Shown: in pieces, positions 18,637 to 27,392 of the stretch | Layout: each line of letters opens with the position of its first letter | Position numbering within the stretch: the stretch's first letter is position 1 | Source of the DNA: Gammaproteobacteria bacterium | GTDB lineage: Bacteria > Pseudomonadota > Gammaproteobacteria > Competibacterales > Competibacteraceae | Direction of reading: 5' to 3' | NCBI GenBank assembly: GCA_024235095.1 | Contig: JACKNC010000003.1 | Coordinates: forward strand, 496,001 to 560,000 | Length of the DNA: 64,000 bases | The notes under the pieces: generated by a model | The model's database searches: none | Seen by the model: only the letters and a program-made list of their open reading frames with translations | Told to the model about the DNA's origin: nothing | Made by a program: the position numbers and the translations under genes

Positions 18637-19879
18637 GTGGGCTGACACAGAAGTTTTGACAGGTAGCGGTGGGTGCCCTATGGTTGAGATCAACAGGAGG
18701 AATCACCATGGCCCACAAGTATCTGGTTGATCTAACTGAAGAGGAGCGGGAAGACCTGCTGAAGGTCATTCATAAAGGCAAGGCAGCGGCGCGCAAGGTT
18801 GCCCGTGCCCATGTGTTGCTGCAGGCTGCGGAAGGGGCGACGGATGAGGCCATTGCCCAAAGCCTTCACTTGGGGATTTCGACCGTTCATCGTACCCGTC
18901 AACGGTTTGTCGACGAAGGGTTGCTGGCGGCGTTAAGCGAGCGGCCACGAGTCGGTTTGCCCCCGGCCTTGACCGGCAAACAGGCCGCCTTTCTGGTCGC
19001 CTTGGCCTGTAGTACCCCGCCCGCTGGCCGTTGTCAGTGGACTCTCCAATTGTTAGCGGACCGCTTCATGGAACTCCGGCCCATCGAAGCCATTTCCCGT
19101 GAGAGTGTGCGGCGCATCCTTAAAAAAACGACCTCAAACCCTGGCAACGTCAAGAATGGTGTATTCCCAGTGTCAGTCCCGATTATGTTTGGCATATGGA
19201 GGATGTGTTGGACCTGTACGCCGAACCCGATGATCCTCAATACCCCCAAGTGTGCTTCGATGAAAGTCCGGTGCAATTGACCAGCGAAACCCGCTGTCCT
19301 CAACCCGCCCGCCCGGGTCAACCGGCGCGCTATGACTGTGAATACAAACGCGAAGGCACCGCCAATTTATTTCTATTCGTACAACCCTTGCGCGGGTGGC
19401 GTCATGTTAATGTCACGAAACAGCGCACCAAACGCGATTTTGCCCAGCAAATGCAGCAACTCGTTGATGTGTACTTTCCGAAGGCGGAGCGAATCCGGTT
19501 GGTCGTGGATAACCTCAATACCCACACTCCTGCGGCCTTGTATAGTGTCTTTTCTCCAGAGGAAGCCCGCCGGATCACCCGCAAGCTCGAATTTCATTAC
19601 ACCCCCAAGCATGGCAGTTGGCTCAATATGGCGGAATGTGAGTTCGCTGTTCTCGCCGGCCAGTGTTTGAATCGCCGCATTGCGAACCTCGAAACTTTGC
19701 GGAAGGAAATCGCCGCTTGGCAAGGCCCACGCAACCTACGTCAGACCAAAATCCACTGGCAGTTCGGCACCGACTTGGCCCGGGTCAAACTCAAGCGCCT
19801 CTATCCTCCCTTGAAATCTTCTGAAACCCCGGTGGACCTAGAAACCTCTGAACCTGTCAAAACTTCTGTGTCAGCCCAC
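18637..19879 (+). mobile_element. IS630-family element, copy B, 1243 bp
   Basis: This has the same length and the same perfect inverted ends as copy A at 5457-6699, in the same orientation, with TA on both sides (18635-18636 and 19880-19881). The flanks do not belong together: recombinase gene on the left, fruA EIIB on the right. That points to a deletion between two former insertions rather than a simple insertion. Confidence 0.9.
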
Positions 19880-19882
19880 TAG
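18708..19882 (+). CDS. IS630-family transposase, copy B, two frames joined by -1 frameshift
   Basis: The product is identical to the copy A transposase in both frames, including the A7 slip site (about 19120-19127) and the TAG stop formed with the target TA. The HTH and DDE motifs are as described for copy A. The absence of visible differences over 1.2 kb indicates very recent spread or gene conversion. Confidence 0.88.
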
Positions 19883-20059
19883 ACCTTCCGCCGCCATGAA
19901 GGTATGGGCAATGCCGGTCGGGCAGGAGGTAATGGCGACGATCTTCAAACCCGCCGCGGGCGGTGTAGCGGGCTTGTCCGTTGCCGATATACTGGCCAAC
20001 GCGGTCTTGATGACTTCCACGCCGTCGCGAATAGCCGGTTCGGTGGTGGTCTCGGGGTT
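19883..20059 (-). pseudogene. fruA: fruA fragment: linker and start of the fructose PTS EIIB domain
   Basis: The minus strand reads PETTTEPAIRDGVEVIKTAL, an alanine/proline linker (SATDKPATPPAAG) and then LKIVAITSCPTGIAHTFMAA. CPTGIAHTFMAAE is the phosphocysteine loop signature of fructose-specific EIIB. The frame is cut at IS630 copy B downstream and at an inverted-repeat element (20060-20309) upstream. With the EIIC tail at 17174-17321 it shows that an EIIBC gene once stood here. Not functional. Confidence 0.85.
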
Positions 20060-20309
20060 CGGGGAGCAATGGAACAGTCAACCGGCTTAAGCGGTTCGAT
20101 AAAACCATCGTTTTGATGAACCTGCTGGTAGGACGCTTCCATAGGATGCAAAAGTAGAATAACTAGTACAGAAAACTGGTTTGCGAAATCAAAATTCAGT
20201 AAGAACTCGTTTCGGTTAGTTTACTGAACTTTCATTATCTGATGACTGTAATAATTTAATATAATTAATAATTTATCCTTATATCGGTTCGCTGTTCCAT
20301 TGCTCCCCG
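20060..20309. mobile_element. Possible 250-bp inverted-repeat element between fruA and the DUF433 gene
   Basis: CGGGGAGCAATGGAACAG at 20060-20077 is the exact complement of CTGTTCCATTGCTCCCCG at 20292-20309; the match extends to about 25 bp with two mismatches. The interior is AT-rich and has no gene. fruA coding sequence stops at the left end. No target duplication is obvious, so the element call is tentative. Confidence 0.5.
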
Positions 20310-20571
20310 GACTCCAACTTTTAGGAGTCTGCGCCATGTCCACCCTACAAGCGACTCAGGAACTACTCTCTACTTTGTCCCGCGCCGAAAAAGCTCAAAT
20401 TCTGCAATGGATTGTTTGTGATCTGGGCGATCCCTTTCCTGGCATTGAAACCTTGCCCGGCGTTGCCGGTGGCGAACCCTGCATTGTGCGCACCCGTATC
20501 CCGGTTTGGGTCTTGGAACAAACCCGGCGGCTCGGCGTTCACGAAGCGGATTTACTCCGCGCTTATCCTAT

Positions 20572-22238
20572 CTCCTCAGTCGTAAGTTCTCGGTCTAATC
20601 GTCGAACAAGACCGCCCCTGACTGAAGGTTAATCAGCCAAGAATACATTATTTAACCGAGTGATTTGAGCAAGGATTCAGACGATCGAAGGCGGGTCGGC
20701 CGGTTCCTCCTCCGTGGTACCTTGGAAAGCGTGTCGGATCTGCGCGATGAGACTGTTTGGTGGGAGATCGAGAAGTGGTTTGATCACCTGAGGAGCGAGG
20801 ACTTGCCGGACTGTTTTCTCCGAGGGCAGGTCGCGGGAACGGGTGCGCAGATAGAACCGATGTTGTTGCCAGACTTCAGGGCCAAAGCGCAGAGCGATCA
20901 GCTGCAACAAGCCTTGGGCGACCACGGCGCAGAAGACGAAGACTTCATAGGCTTGCCAACAGGCGGCGACCGTGGGCTGACGCTCAATCACCGGGGCCTT
21001 GAGCGACCGATTCCGGGTCGGACGGCGGGCATGGCGTGGTAGGTGTGAAGTCCAGAAGTGAAAACAAAAAGCGCCCAGGAGCTGCTTTAATACCGCGAAC
21101 AGAATTTCGATGCGGGTGCGGACACAATAGAGTTCCAACGCGGTGATGGGTGAGAGGCTCAGATCGGAGCACATGAGGACCAAAGGGCCGCGCGAGGTGA
21201 TCGCGAAGATGAACAGGAGGGCGTCGCCGAGGGGCTTCCAGAGTAAGGGGACGCTCATCAACCGCACCCGTTCCCGCTGGCCATAGACGCAACACTCGAC
21301 CTCGTCAAAACCTTGTGGATAATCAAAAACTTCTATCAGATGGACTTTCTCGCCATAACGGGGTTGTGGTCCGGGCCGGCCGGCCGGCTTCGGGGTCGCC
21401 GGAAAATAGGCGACGTAATTTTTCTTGGCCCGGGCCACGATCACCAAATACGGTTGCTTCAAGGCGATGGAATAAACGGATTGGGCCAAGCGAAAGACCC
21501 CCGCGATCGAGAAAAAGGCATCCAAGACTAAAAATGCGGGGCCATCCTGATCGATGGTCAACGTCAGGGCCATCTGCACCACCCGCTCGGGCAGGCTCGG
21601 GTCCGCGCCCCTTTGGGGTGAAGTCGGTTCCACCTGACCTAAATGGCAAAAGCCTTGATGCATGCGCAGGGCTAAAGGCAAACAAAAACAAGCATCGAGT
21701 GCGCCAACCACCACCCCGATCGCGCCCCAGCAGTGCCCGCGGAAGTACGATGGCTTGTGCTGGGTTTCTGAAGCGTCATGTAACGACACGACGCCTGGCA
21801 TACGCCCCCCATCCTTGACCACCAGCGTATGATCACCCAACAAGACAGCCCGCCCGGCCACCTGGACGGCGACGGCCTGACGCCACACATAACCCTGCCA
21901 CGTCGCCAACAGGGTCTCTAGATCATAAGCTTTGGAGCGACAGAAATGCAGAAACCGGTGATAGACCGCTTCATTCCCCTGCCAGAACCGGCACATTGAC
22001 GTCACCCCGATCATTTCCGGGGCGGCGAGAAAGCTCAACACCACCGCGCAGAACAGCAGCCAACTGCGCTGCCGCGCAAAGGCGCTGCGAAAACTTTCTC
22101 AAGCATGGTATACATAAATCAGCATGGATTCTCCTCGGGCGACCGGGTTGTTCAGGCGCGGACCGCTGAGGGGAATTCATGCTGCTCTTGAGGAGCGGCC
22201 GTCAAGGCTTTTCAGGGAGAGAACTTATGACTGATGAG
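20572..22238 (-). mobile_element. IS4-type element, 1667 bp, ATCCTAT duplication
   Basis: The inverted ends read CTCCTCAGTCGTAAGTTCTC on the left and CTCATCAGTCATAAGTTCTC on the right. ATCCTAT occurs directly outside both ends (20565-20571 and 22239-22245). The right duplication includes the first base of the 91-bp MITE, so the IS4-type element arrived after the MITE. Confidence 0.85.
20677..22044 (-). CDS. IS4-superfamily transposase
   Basis: A 455-residue DDE transposase. The first aspartate is in LLGDHTLVVKDGGRMPG, the second in FLVLDAFFSIAGVF. The C-terminal YREK-like signature is YCVRTRIEILFAVLKQLLG, which places it near IS4. The frame is intact. The exact IS4 subgroup is not clear to me. 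The start is taken from the longest frame. Confidence 0.8.
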   Translation of the reverse strand: MVLSFLAAPEMIGVTSMCRFWQGNEAVYHRFLHFCRSKAYDLETLLATWQGYVWRQAVAVQVAGRAVLLGDHTLVVKDGGRMPGVVSLHDASETQHKPSYFRGHCWGAIGVVVGALDACFCLPLALRMHQGFCHLGQVEPTSPQRGADPSLPERVVQMALTLTIDQDGPAFLVLDAFFSIAGVFRLAQSVYSIALKQPYLVIVARAKKNYVAYFPATPKPAGRPGPQPRYGEKVHLIEVFDYPQGFDEVECCVYGQRERVRLMSVPLLWKPLGDALLFIFAITSRGPLVLMCSDLSLSPITALELYCVRTRIEILFAVLKQLLGAFCFHFWTSHLPRHARRPTRNRSLKAPVIERQPTVAACWQAYEVFVFCAVVAQGLLQLIALRFGPEVWQQHRFYLRTRSRDLPSEKTVRQVLAPQVIKPLLDLPPNSLIAQIRHAFQGTTEEEPADPPSIV

Positions 22239-22244
22239 ATCCTA

Positions 22245-22335
22245 TAGTCAAACCGTTTTTGATTAGTTTACAAATTTTTCATTAATTTCAGTTACTTGTT
22301 TCATGAAAATCAATTAACATAAAACTGTTTGACTA
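22245..22335. mobile_element. 91-bp MITE, copy 1 (TA target)
   Basis: The ends are inverted repeats TAGTCAAACCGTTTT and AAAACTGTTTGACTA, with TA outside each. A copy of the same length at 27393-27483, in inverted orientation, differs at only two positions. AT-rich, no coding capacity. It lies inside the DUF433 gene; excision restores the frame. The small size and TA target resemble IS630/Tc1-mobilised MITEs. Confidence 0.85.
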
Positions 22336-22475
22336 TAGCTTGCGCGCTGAAGATTTAACGAGCGCCTGGGCCTATGTCCGCTCACATCGCAATGAAATTG
22401 ACCAGCAAATCCGCGAAAACGAGGATGCCTGAAGTTGGAAATGCTATTCAATCAACTGATTCGGGTCAATCGCCT

Positions 22476-22566
22476 ATGACTCCATCATCGCAACTCCCCT
22501 GGAAACCCTGGCATCACGTCGTCACGCTGCGCGATGACCTGCGCACCGGCGAACTAGCGCGTGATT
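22476..22566 (+). pseudogene. N-terminal remnant of a DUF499-like gene (duplicate)
   Basis: ATG 22476 opens a frame reading LPWKPWHHVVTLRDDLRTGE before homology ends. The DNA at 22494-22560 matches the true DUF499 start (from about 23149) over 67 bp with two mismatches. After about 22566 the sequence switches to the end of the small minus-strand gene. It is either a partial duplication or the ruin of a second DUF499-type gene. Confidence 0.65.
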
Positions 22567-22576
22567 TGTGCGATAT

Positions 22577-22816
22577 TCAGGCTACCGCCCGTTCCAAGCT
22601 ATGTTGCAATCGGGTTGCAGCTTCCCGTGATAGCGTGACCGGAACAAACCAGGTGGAGGGATAGAGATAATCTTTACCGCTTTCGTCAATAATTCGCAGC
22701 CAGTCGTCTTCATGCCCCAACACTGCGTAGCATTTACCCACTATGAGATCAGCCGCACTGAAGTCACCAAAATCAGCATCGTTGACACAAATAACAAATT
22801 TATCTGTTTCCATCAT
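22577..22816 (-). CDS. Small conserved protein of unknown function (about 79 aa)
   Basis: Starting at ATG 22816 (or 22813), it reads METDKFVICVNDADFGDFSA, then ADLIVGKCYAVLGHEDDWLR and IIDESGKDYLYPSTWFVPV. The KxYxVL...WLRIIDESGxDYLYP pattern occurs in many small unannotated bacterial proteins and looks like an SH3-like barrel. It overlaps the end of the upstream small gene. Function unknown; possibly part of a two-gene module. Confidence 0.6.
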   Translation of the reverse strand: MMETDKFVICVNDADFGDFSAADLIVGKCYAVLGHEDDWLRIIDESGKDYLYPSTWFVPVTLSREAATRLQHSLERAVA

Positions 22817-23046
22817 GATAGCCACCGCTTGATTTTCAATTTGACTTTACCGATTCCATGCGCCTTATACTAATGAATTTCGGCTCGTCGGGTGGAGCCG
22901 TCATCGTGCTGAACCATCGCTATACCCTTCTTTTTTTTCCATCGGCCAGCACCGTAGCTGGCGCGGAGCAGTGCCAGTTCCCGAATGCTCGGACCTTCAG
23001 CAATCGTCTCTATCGAACTGATATCGCCAATCACCCGTACTGTCAT
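22813..23046 (-). pseudogene. Small conserved protein with an in-frame stop replacing a probable tryptophan
   Basis: ATG 23046 opens MTVRVIGDISSIETIAEGPS, then IRELALLRASYGAGRWKK and STRRAEIH before a TAG. The frame continues without break as YKAHGIGKVKLKIKRWLS to TGA at 22813, overlapping the next ATG. The natural codon at the stop is probably TGG (RAEIHWYKAHG), a single G-to-A change. No family name known to me. Paired with the following small gene by overlap. Confidence 0.6.
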
Positions 23047-23273
23047 TCAATACGCTCACTGAAGCCAGCTTTTCTCATTTCTGCGCCATTTCCTCGAATT
23101 GAACAACTACTATGGTAGCACTTGGAACCGCCAAAATGCCCCCCACGCTCCCCTGGAAACCCTGGCATCACGTCGTCACGCTGCGCGAGGACCTGCGCAC
23201 CGGCGAACTGGCGCTCAACCAATTCGCCGCCGACCTCTACGAAGTGATGATGCAAAGCGGCAAGCGCCCGATC

Positions 23274-23491
23274 TTGTATCTTGGCGGGGGTGGTGATGAA
23301 CTGCCCCCCCAGAGGTTGAGTGAGCTTGAGCCCGACCTAAGGGCGCGACCCTGATGCGTAGATGAAGCCCTCGACCGCTGTGGTTCTGCCTGCTGAAACA
23401 CTGAACGGTAACCGAGGACCCGCCCGGTGCGGTGATCCTGAATGCACAAGGCCAGTGTAGCGCAGAGCGTTAACACTTTCGGAGAACCCTG
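23274..23491 (+). ncRNA. Candidate IS110 bridge-RNA region
   Basis: The 218 bases between the element's left end and the transposase start carry no gene. They contain potential stem-loops, for example TGGCGGGGGT pairing with ACTGCCCCCCCA near 23281-23312. Established work on IS110 shows that the non-coding end upstream of the recombinase is transcribed as a bridge RNA with loops matching target and donor DNA. Assignment here is by position; I have not folded it. Confidence 0.4.
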
Positions 23492-24478
23492 ATGTATCAC
23501 CTCGGTATTGATGTTGCTAAAAACAAGCTGGATGGCTGTCTGCTCAATCCGGAGAACGATCAACGCCGCGCCAAGACCGTGCCCAACACCCCAGCGGGTT
23601 TTACGGAATTGCGCGATTGGCGGATCCGGCAAAAAGTCCCTGATCTGAGTCAGGTTCATCTGATTCTGGAAGCGACTGGGGTCTATCATGAAGCGGCCAC
23701 CCTTTGGTTTATTGAGGCCGGCGCCGGGGTGTCCGTCGTCAATCCTGCCCAAGTCAAAGCCTTTGGTCAGGGTGTGGCGGTGCGCACAAAAACCGACGCC
23801 CGCGACAGCCCGGTGCTGGCCCGGTACGGGGCCTTGGTCAACCCGCCCCGTTGGCAACCCCCGGCCCCGGAGATTCGGGAATTGAATGCCCTGATCGCCC
23901 GCCTGGATGCGGTCGAAGCGGATCTGCGCCGGGAACAGAACCGTCTGGAGAAAACCGCGGCGGTTCCCGCACCCGCCACCGTCCTGGACTCGCTCCAACA
24001 ACACATCGCCTTTTTGAGGCAGGAGCAAACCCGCGTACAGACGGCGATTCACGATCACATCGAACGCCATCCCCGCCTGAAACAGGACCACGACTTGCTG
24101 GGCTCGATTCCTGCCGTGGGCGAGAAAACCGCCCAGCGGTTGCTGGCGGTGCTGCACGGCCACGACTTTACCTCCGCCGATCAAGTGACCGCCTTCCTCG
24201 GCTTGGTCCCCATCGAAGGTCAATCGGGCAGCAGCCTGCATCGCCGCCCCCGCCTGTCCAAAGCCGGAGCACCCCGGATTCGGGCAGCGCTGTACATGGC
24301 CGCCGTCGTGGCGACCCGCCATAACCCGCACATCCAGGCCTTATACCAGCGCCTGCTGGCCCGGGGCAAAGCCAAAATCGCCGCCTTGGGCGCAGCCATG
24401 CGCAAATTGGTGCAATTGGCGTTCGGTGTCCTTAAACATCAGCAACCCTATCAAGCAAATTGGACCCTCGCCCCTTGA
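23492..24478 (+). CDS. IS110-family transposase (RuvC-like plus Tnp20)
   Basis: The 328-residue frame starts MYHLGIDVAKNKLDGCLL. The DEDD acids lie in GIDVAKNK, LILEATGVYHEA and RTKTDARDSPVLARYG. A coiled-coil region (DAVEADLRREQNRLEK) leads to the C-terminal domain (LLGSIPAVGEKTAQRLLAVL, then FLGLVPIEGQSGSSLHRRPR) with the conserved serine in QSGSS. Frame intact. It lies in the same orientation as the interrupted DUF499 gene. Confidence 0.9.
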   Translation: MYHLGIDVAKNKLDGCLLNPENDQRRAKTVPNTPAGFTELRDWRIRQKVPDLSQVHLILEATGVYHEAATLWFIEAGAGVSVVNPAQVKAFGQGVAVRTKTDARDSPVLARYGALVNPPRWQPPAPEIRELNALIARLDAVEADLRREQNRLEKTAAVPAPATVLDSLQQHIAFLRQEQTRVQTAIHDHIERHPRLKQDHDLLGSIPAVGEKTAQRLLAVLHGHDFTSADQVTAFLGLVPIEGQSGSSLHRRPRLSKAGAPRIRAALYMAAVVATRHNPHIQALYQRLLARGKAKIAALGAAMRKLVQLAFGVLKHQQPYQANWTLAP

Positions 24479-24853
24479 CCGCCAAGACGGTATCTACGAA
24501 GACCCGCGCCCATTCTTTGCCCTGACCTACCCGACCCACAACCTGCGCGAATTGATCAAGGATGTGGCCCTGCGGCTGGCCGGTCTGAACGATAAAGCCG
24601 TGCTGCAACTCGAATTGATCTACGGCGGCGGCAAAACCCATACTTTGATCGTCCATCGCCATCTGTTCCACGATCCTGAACATCTACCGGATTTGCCTGC
24701 CGTACAGGAATTTGTCCAGCACATCGGCCAAACCCCACCGCGCGCGATCATCGCCGCTTTGTGCTTCGACAAACTGGATCTGGAAAAAGGTCTCGAAGTC
24801 CGCGCCCCCAATGGCCAGAGTTGCCGCCTCAAACAACCGTGGAGTCTGTTGGC

Positions 24854-26739
24854 CTACCAACTGGCCGGCGATGCCGGGCTGGCGGCGTTGCGGGATGACG
24901 GCCAAGCCGAAGAACGCGCCTCGCCCCGGCGGAATCGGTGATCGGCCCCTTGCTGGAATCCATCACCCAACAAGGCCTGAGCGTACTGGTGCTGATTGAC
25001 GAAGTCATGATCTATGCCCGCAGCCAATACGGTCAGGACTCCGCGCGCTTCGACGCCCTGGTCGATTTTTTCCAGGGGTTGACCCAGGCCATCGTCCCCA
25101 CCCCTCCTACAATGTTGCGAAAAACGGTCGTTTCCACCACTGGGAAACGTTCCTTCCTCGACGCGGAATACCACGTTAACGCATTCTTGGTCAATTTCAA
25201 CGCGCCTGACCAGCGTGCGGATCAGTTCCCGCCGGCCCAGCCAATCCAGGTCGTCTAAGCCGGTTTTGACTTTCTCGCTAAACGCCTCCAGACGACCGAT
25301 CACCAGCTGTAGCTCGCTCTGCTGTTGCGCGTGGGTCTGCAGCTGGTGAGCATGCTCCTCCAGTACTTGTAGCCGTTCTTTAAAGCGTCGGATGCGCGGT
25401 TCCGCTTCGGCTTTGTCGAGATAGCCCTCGGCATAGCCGTCGATGAGCCGGACGATGCCTTGGCGCAGCTTGGCAATCTGTTGATTGACCTGGTGGACCT
25501 CGGCCTCTCCTGGGGGAGCTTGCACGGTGGCTAGCCGGCGCTGGTATTCCTCGGCCAAACGGTTGGGGTTGTCGAGCAATCGGCAGACTTCGGCCCACAC
25601 GGCCTGTTCGAGTCGGTCGGTGCGCAGTTGCTTGTTGTCGCAGAGTCGTTGGCCACCGAAGCGATACCCATCGTTACCGATGCAGCGATAGTAGGCATAG
25701 GCCCGTGGACGGTTTTTCCGGGCACTGGGACTCAGCGGCTTACCGTAGAACGCATACCCACAACAGCGGCACACTAGCAGGCCCTGCAAGAGATACTTCG
25801 CCCCGCGTTGGCCGGTACGGGCGCGGCGGCGGTTGTCGTCGAGCTGGGCGTGGACTGCGTCAAACAGGGCTTCGCTAACCAACGCCGGGACCGCGATCGA
25901 CTGCCACTCGTCGGCGGGTACGTCGTAGGTCGAGCGGGCGCGACGCGGCTGTAAGGCGCGTCCACGTTGAGCGCGCAACCGGGGCCGCAGTTCGCCGGCG
26001 CGGGTTTTACCGAACGCCGCCTGGCCTTGATACGCGGGGTTTTTCAGGATGCCCCAGATCGTACTGCGATCCCAGTCGCGTTTGCCGGCGGGACTCGGCG
26101 TCGATGCCGCCGTGAGCCGACGCTGGATTTCGCCAATGCTCAGACGGTCACGGCCCATCCAGGCAAAGATCTGACGGACCACCCCGCTGCCGCCTCGTTG
26201 ATTTCGTAACGGGCTTCCCCACCGCCTTCCGCGCGGGTGATATAGCGATAGCCATACGGCGCCCCGCACAGGACGTTGACCGAGCCTTGCCGGGCTTTAT
26301 GGCGTTTGCCTCGCCGGCTGCGTTCGAGCATCTGGGCGCGTTCGTATTCAGCGATCATGCCTTGCATTTGGAGCAGCAGTTCGTCTTCGGGAGACTGACC
26401 GAGTTCGCGGTTGAAAAACACCAGGTCGACACCGGCGCGCTGAAACTCATCGACGAGCATCACCTGATAGGCATACTTACGCGCCAGCCGATCCGGCGCG
26501 TACACATAAACCCGTTCGACCTCGCCGTTAGCAACCGCATCGCGCAATCGTTCCAGCGCCGGGCGGATGAGCGTCGAGCCGCTGTAACCGGCATCGACAA
26601 ACGCATGATTCGGGTTCAGTACCACGCCGTCGTGCGCGATGCGCTCACGCAGCGCCGCCACCTGGCTGTCGATGGTCTTGGCCTGGGTTTGCTGTTCGGA
26701 GGAGACCCGGGCGTATAACGCCACGGCCTGGGTTGTCAT
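24854..26739 (-). CDS. Large serine recombinase, copy 2 (needs a -1 frame change; C-terminus runs into the host gene)
   Basis: The resolvase domain (ATG 26739 to about 26190) is identical to copy 1. After YEINEAAAG a -1 shift at GCGGGGTGG continues as VVRQIFAWMGRDRLSIGEIQ, then the zinc ribbon CRCCGYAFYGKPLSPSARK with CIGNDGYRFGGQRLC, a coiled-coil (EVHQVNQQIAKLRQGIVRLI) and LIRTLVRRVEIDQECVNVVF. Near the element end (25097) the frame reads NDRFSQHCRRGG and has no stop of its own, so it runs about 80 codons into antisense DUF499 DNA to 24854. The shared frame change may be programmed or an old mutation. Confidence 0.8.
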
Positions 26740-27090
26740 GAGCGCCTCCTCGTCTTCACGGCAGCCGGTTGCGTCTCGGACGAGACCTCCGGCTCAGAAC
26801 GGTGTACGGTGCGCGTGCGCAACGGCACCAACTGACGATAGGCATCGGCTAAATGTTCAGCGGCTAAGCGACTGGATTCAAACATGATCGTCACCTCCAA
26901 CGGTTTTCGAGCGGTTCGGTTTGCGTGGCCCATCAGCGCGTTCTCCCACACTGGCAGGCGGGCAGCGCAAGGGCGAGAAATCCTGCAGCGGCGCGCCGCC
27001 AAAACCCTCACCGTACCTGACTTTTAGGCCTTCGCGCTGGATGCTCGATGAAAATTCCAGTGGGAAGTTCGCTCTATTGTTGGAGGAGTC
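25097..27090 (-). mobile_element. Serine-recombinase element, copy 2, about 1.99 kb, inverted relative to copy 1
   Basis: The ends read CCTCCTACAATGTTGCGA on the left and, inward from the right, CTCCTCCAACAATAGAGCGA, an imperfect inverted pair. GTC is present at both host borders (25094-25096 and 27088-27090). Joining the DUF499 gene across it gives LTQAIVKTPRCAVVASLLAS. It carries a 49-residue ORF and the recombinase. Copy 1 in fruA also has GTC (V of VFVLPIPN) at its border. Confidence 0.82.
26736..26885 (-). CDS. Small conserved ORF upstream of the serine recombinase, copy 2
   Basis: The sequence and frame are the same as the ORF at 17526-17675, with the stop overlapping the recombinase start. 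Conservation is uninformative because the two copies look identical, but the tight ATGA overlap in a compact element argues that it is translated. Confidence 0.6.
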   Translation of the reverse strand: MFESSRLAAEHLADAYRQLVPLRTRTVHRSEPEVSSETQPAAVKTRRRS

Positions 27091-27392
27091 AAGACCCCGC
27101 GTTGTGCAGTGGTCGCCTCACTGCTGGCCAGCGAGCCGGATAAAAACGACACGATCGGGCGTCGGTTACAAGGCCAGTTATATGACATCTACCGCCGGCA
27201 GAGCGAAAGCGCGGTTGAACCCGTCGTCAAGGAAGACGCTGCCGAAGTGCTGCGCCGCCGTTTCTTCACCCCGGAATCTATTCAGGATCGCACGGTGTTC
27301 AAAGCGCACGTCATTGCCGCACTCAAGGGCATTCAGACCCTGGATGACAGCGCCAAAGGTAAAAAAGTCGAAAACGACTTTCTGCAAAGCTA

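Larger units (their letters stand above)
20336..22432 (+). pseudogene. DUF433 (antitoxin-like) gene split by a 91-bp MITE and an IS4-type element
   Basis: ATG 20336 follows TAGGAG. The first part runs AEKAQILQWIVCDLGDPFPG, then GGEPCIVRTRIPVWVLEQTR (the DUF433 core) and LLRAYP. The second part (22338-22432) reads SLRAEDLTSAWAYVRSHRNE and ends IRENEDA. Removing the IS4-type element (20572-22238, with one ATCCTAT) and then the MITE (22245-22335, with one TA) joins them exactly as RAYPSLRAEDL. DUF433 proteins are usually antitoxins paired with a PIN-like toxin; no partner gene is visible here. Confidence 0.85.
23274..24494 (+). mobile_element. IS110-family element, about 1.22 kb
   Basis: It begins after GCGCCCGATC in the DUF499 gene and ends at GGTATC before TACGAAGAC. 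The joined codons read RPIYEDPRPFFALTYPT, which sets the borders to within a few bases (ATC is shared). Short imperfect inverted words lie near the ends (TATCTTGGCGGG and CCGCCAAGACGGTA). The long 5' leader is typical of IS110 elements. Confidence 0.8.

Noticed and set aside
23237..24331. 364-codon minus-strand frame opposite the IS110 transposase
   Set aside because: No recognisable motif, and the plus strand encodes an intact DEDD transposase.
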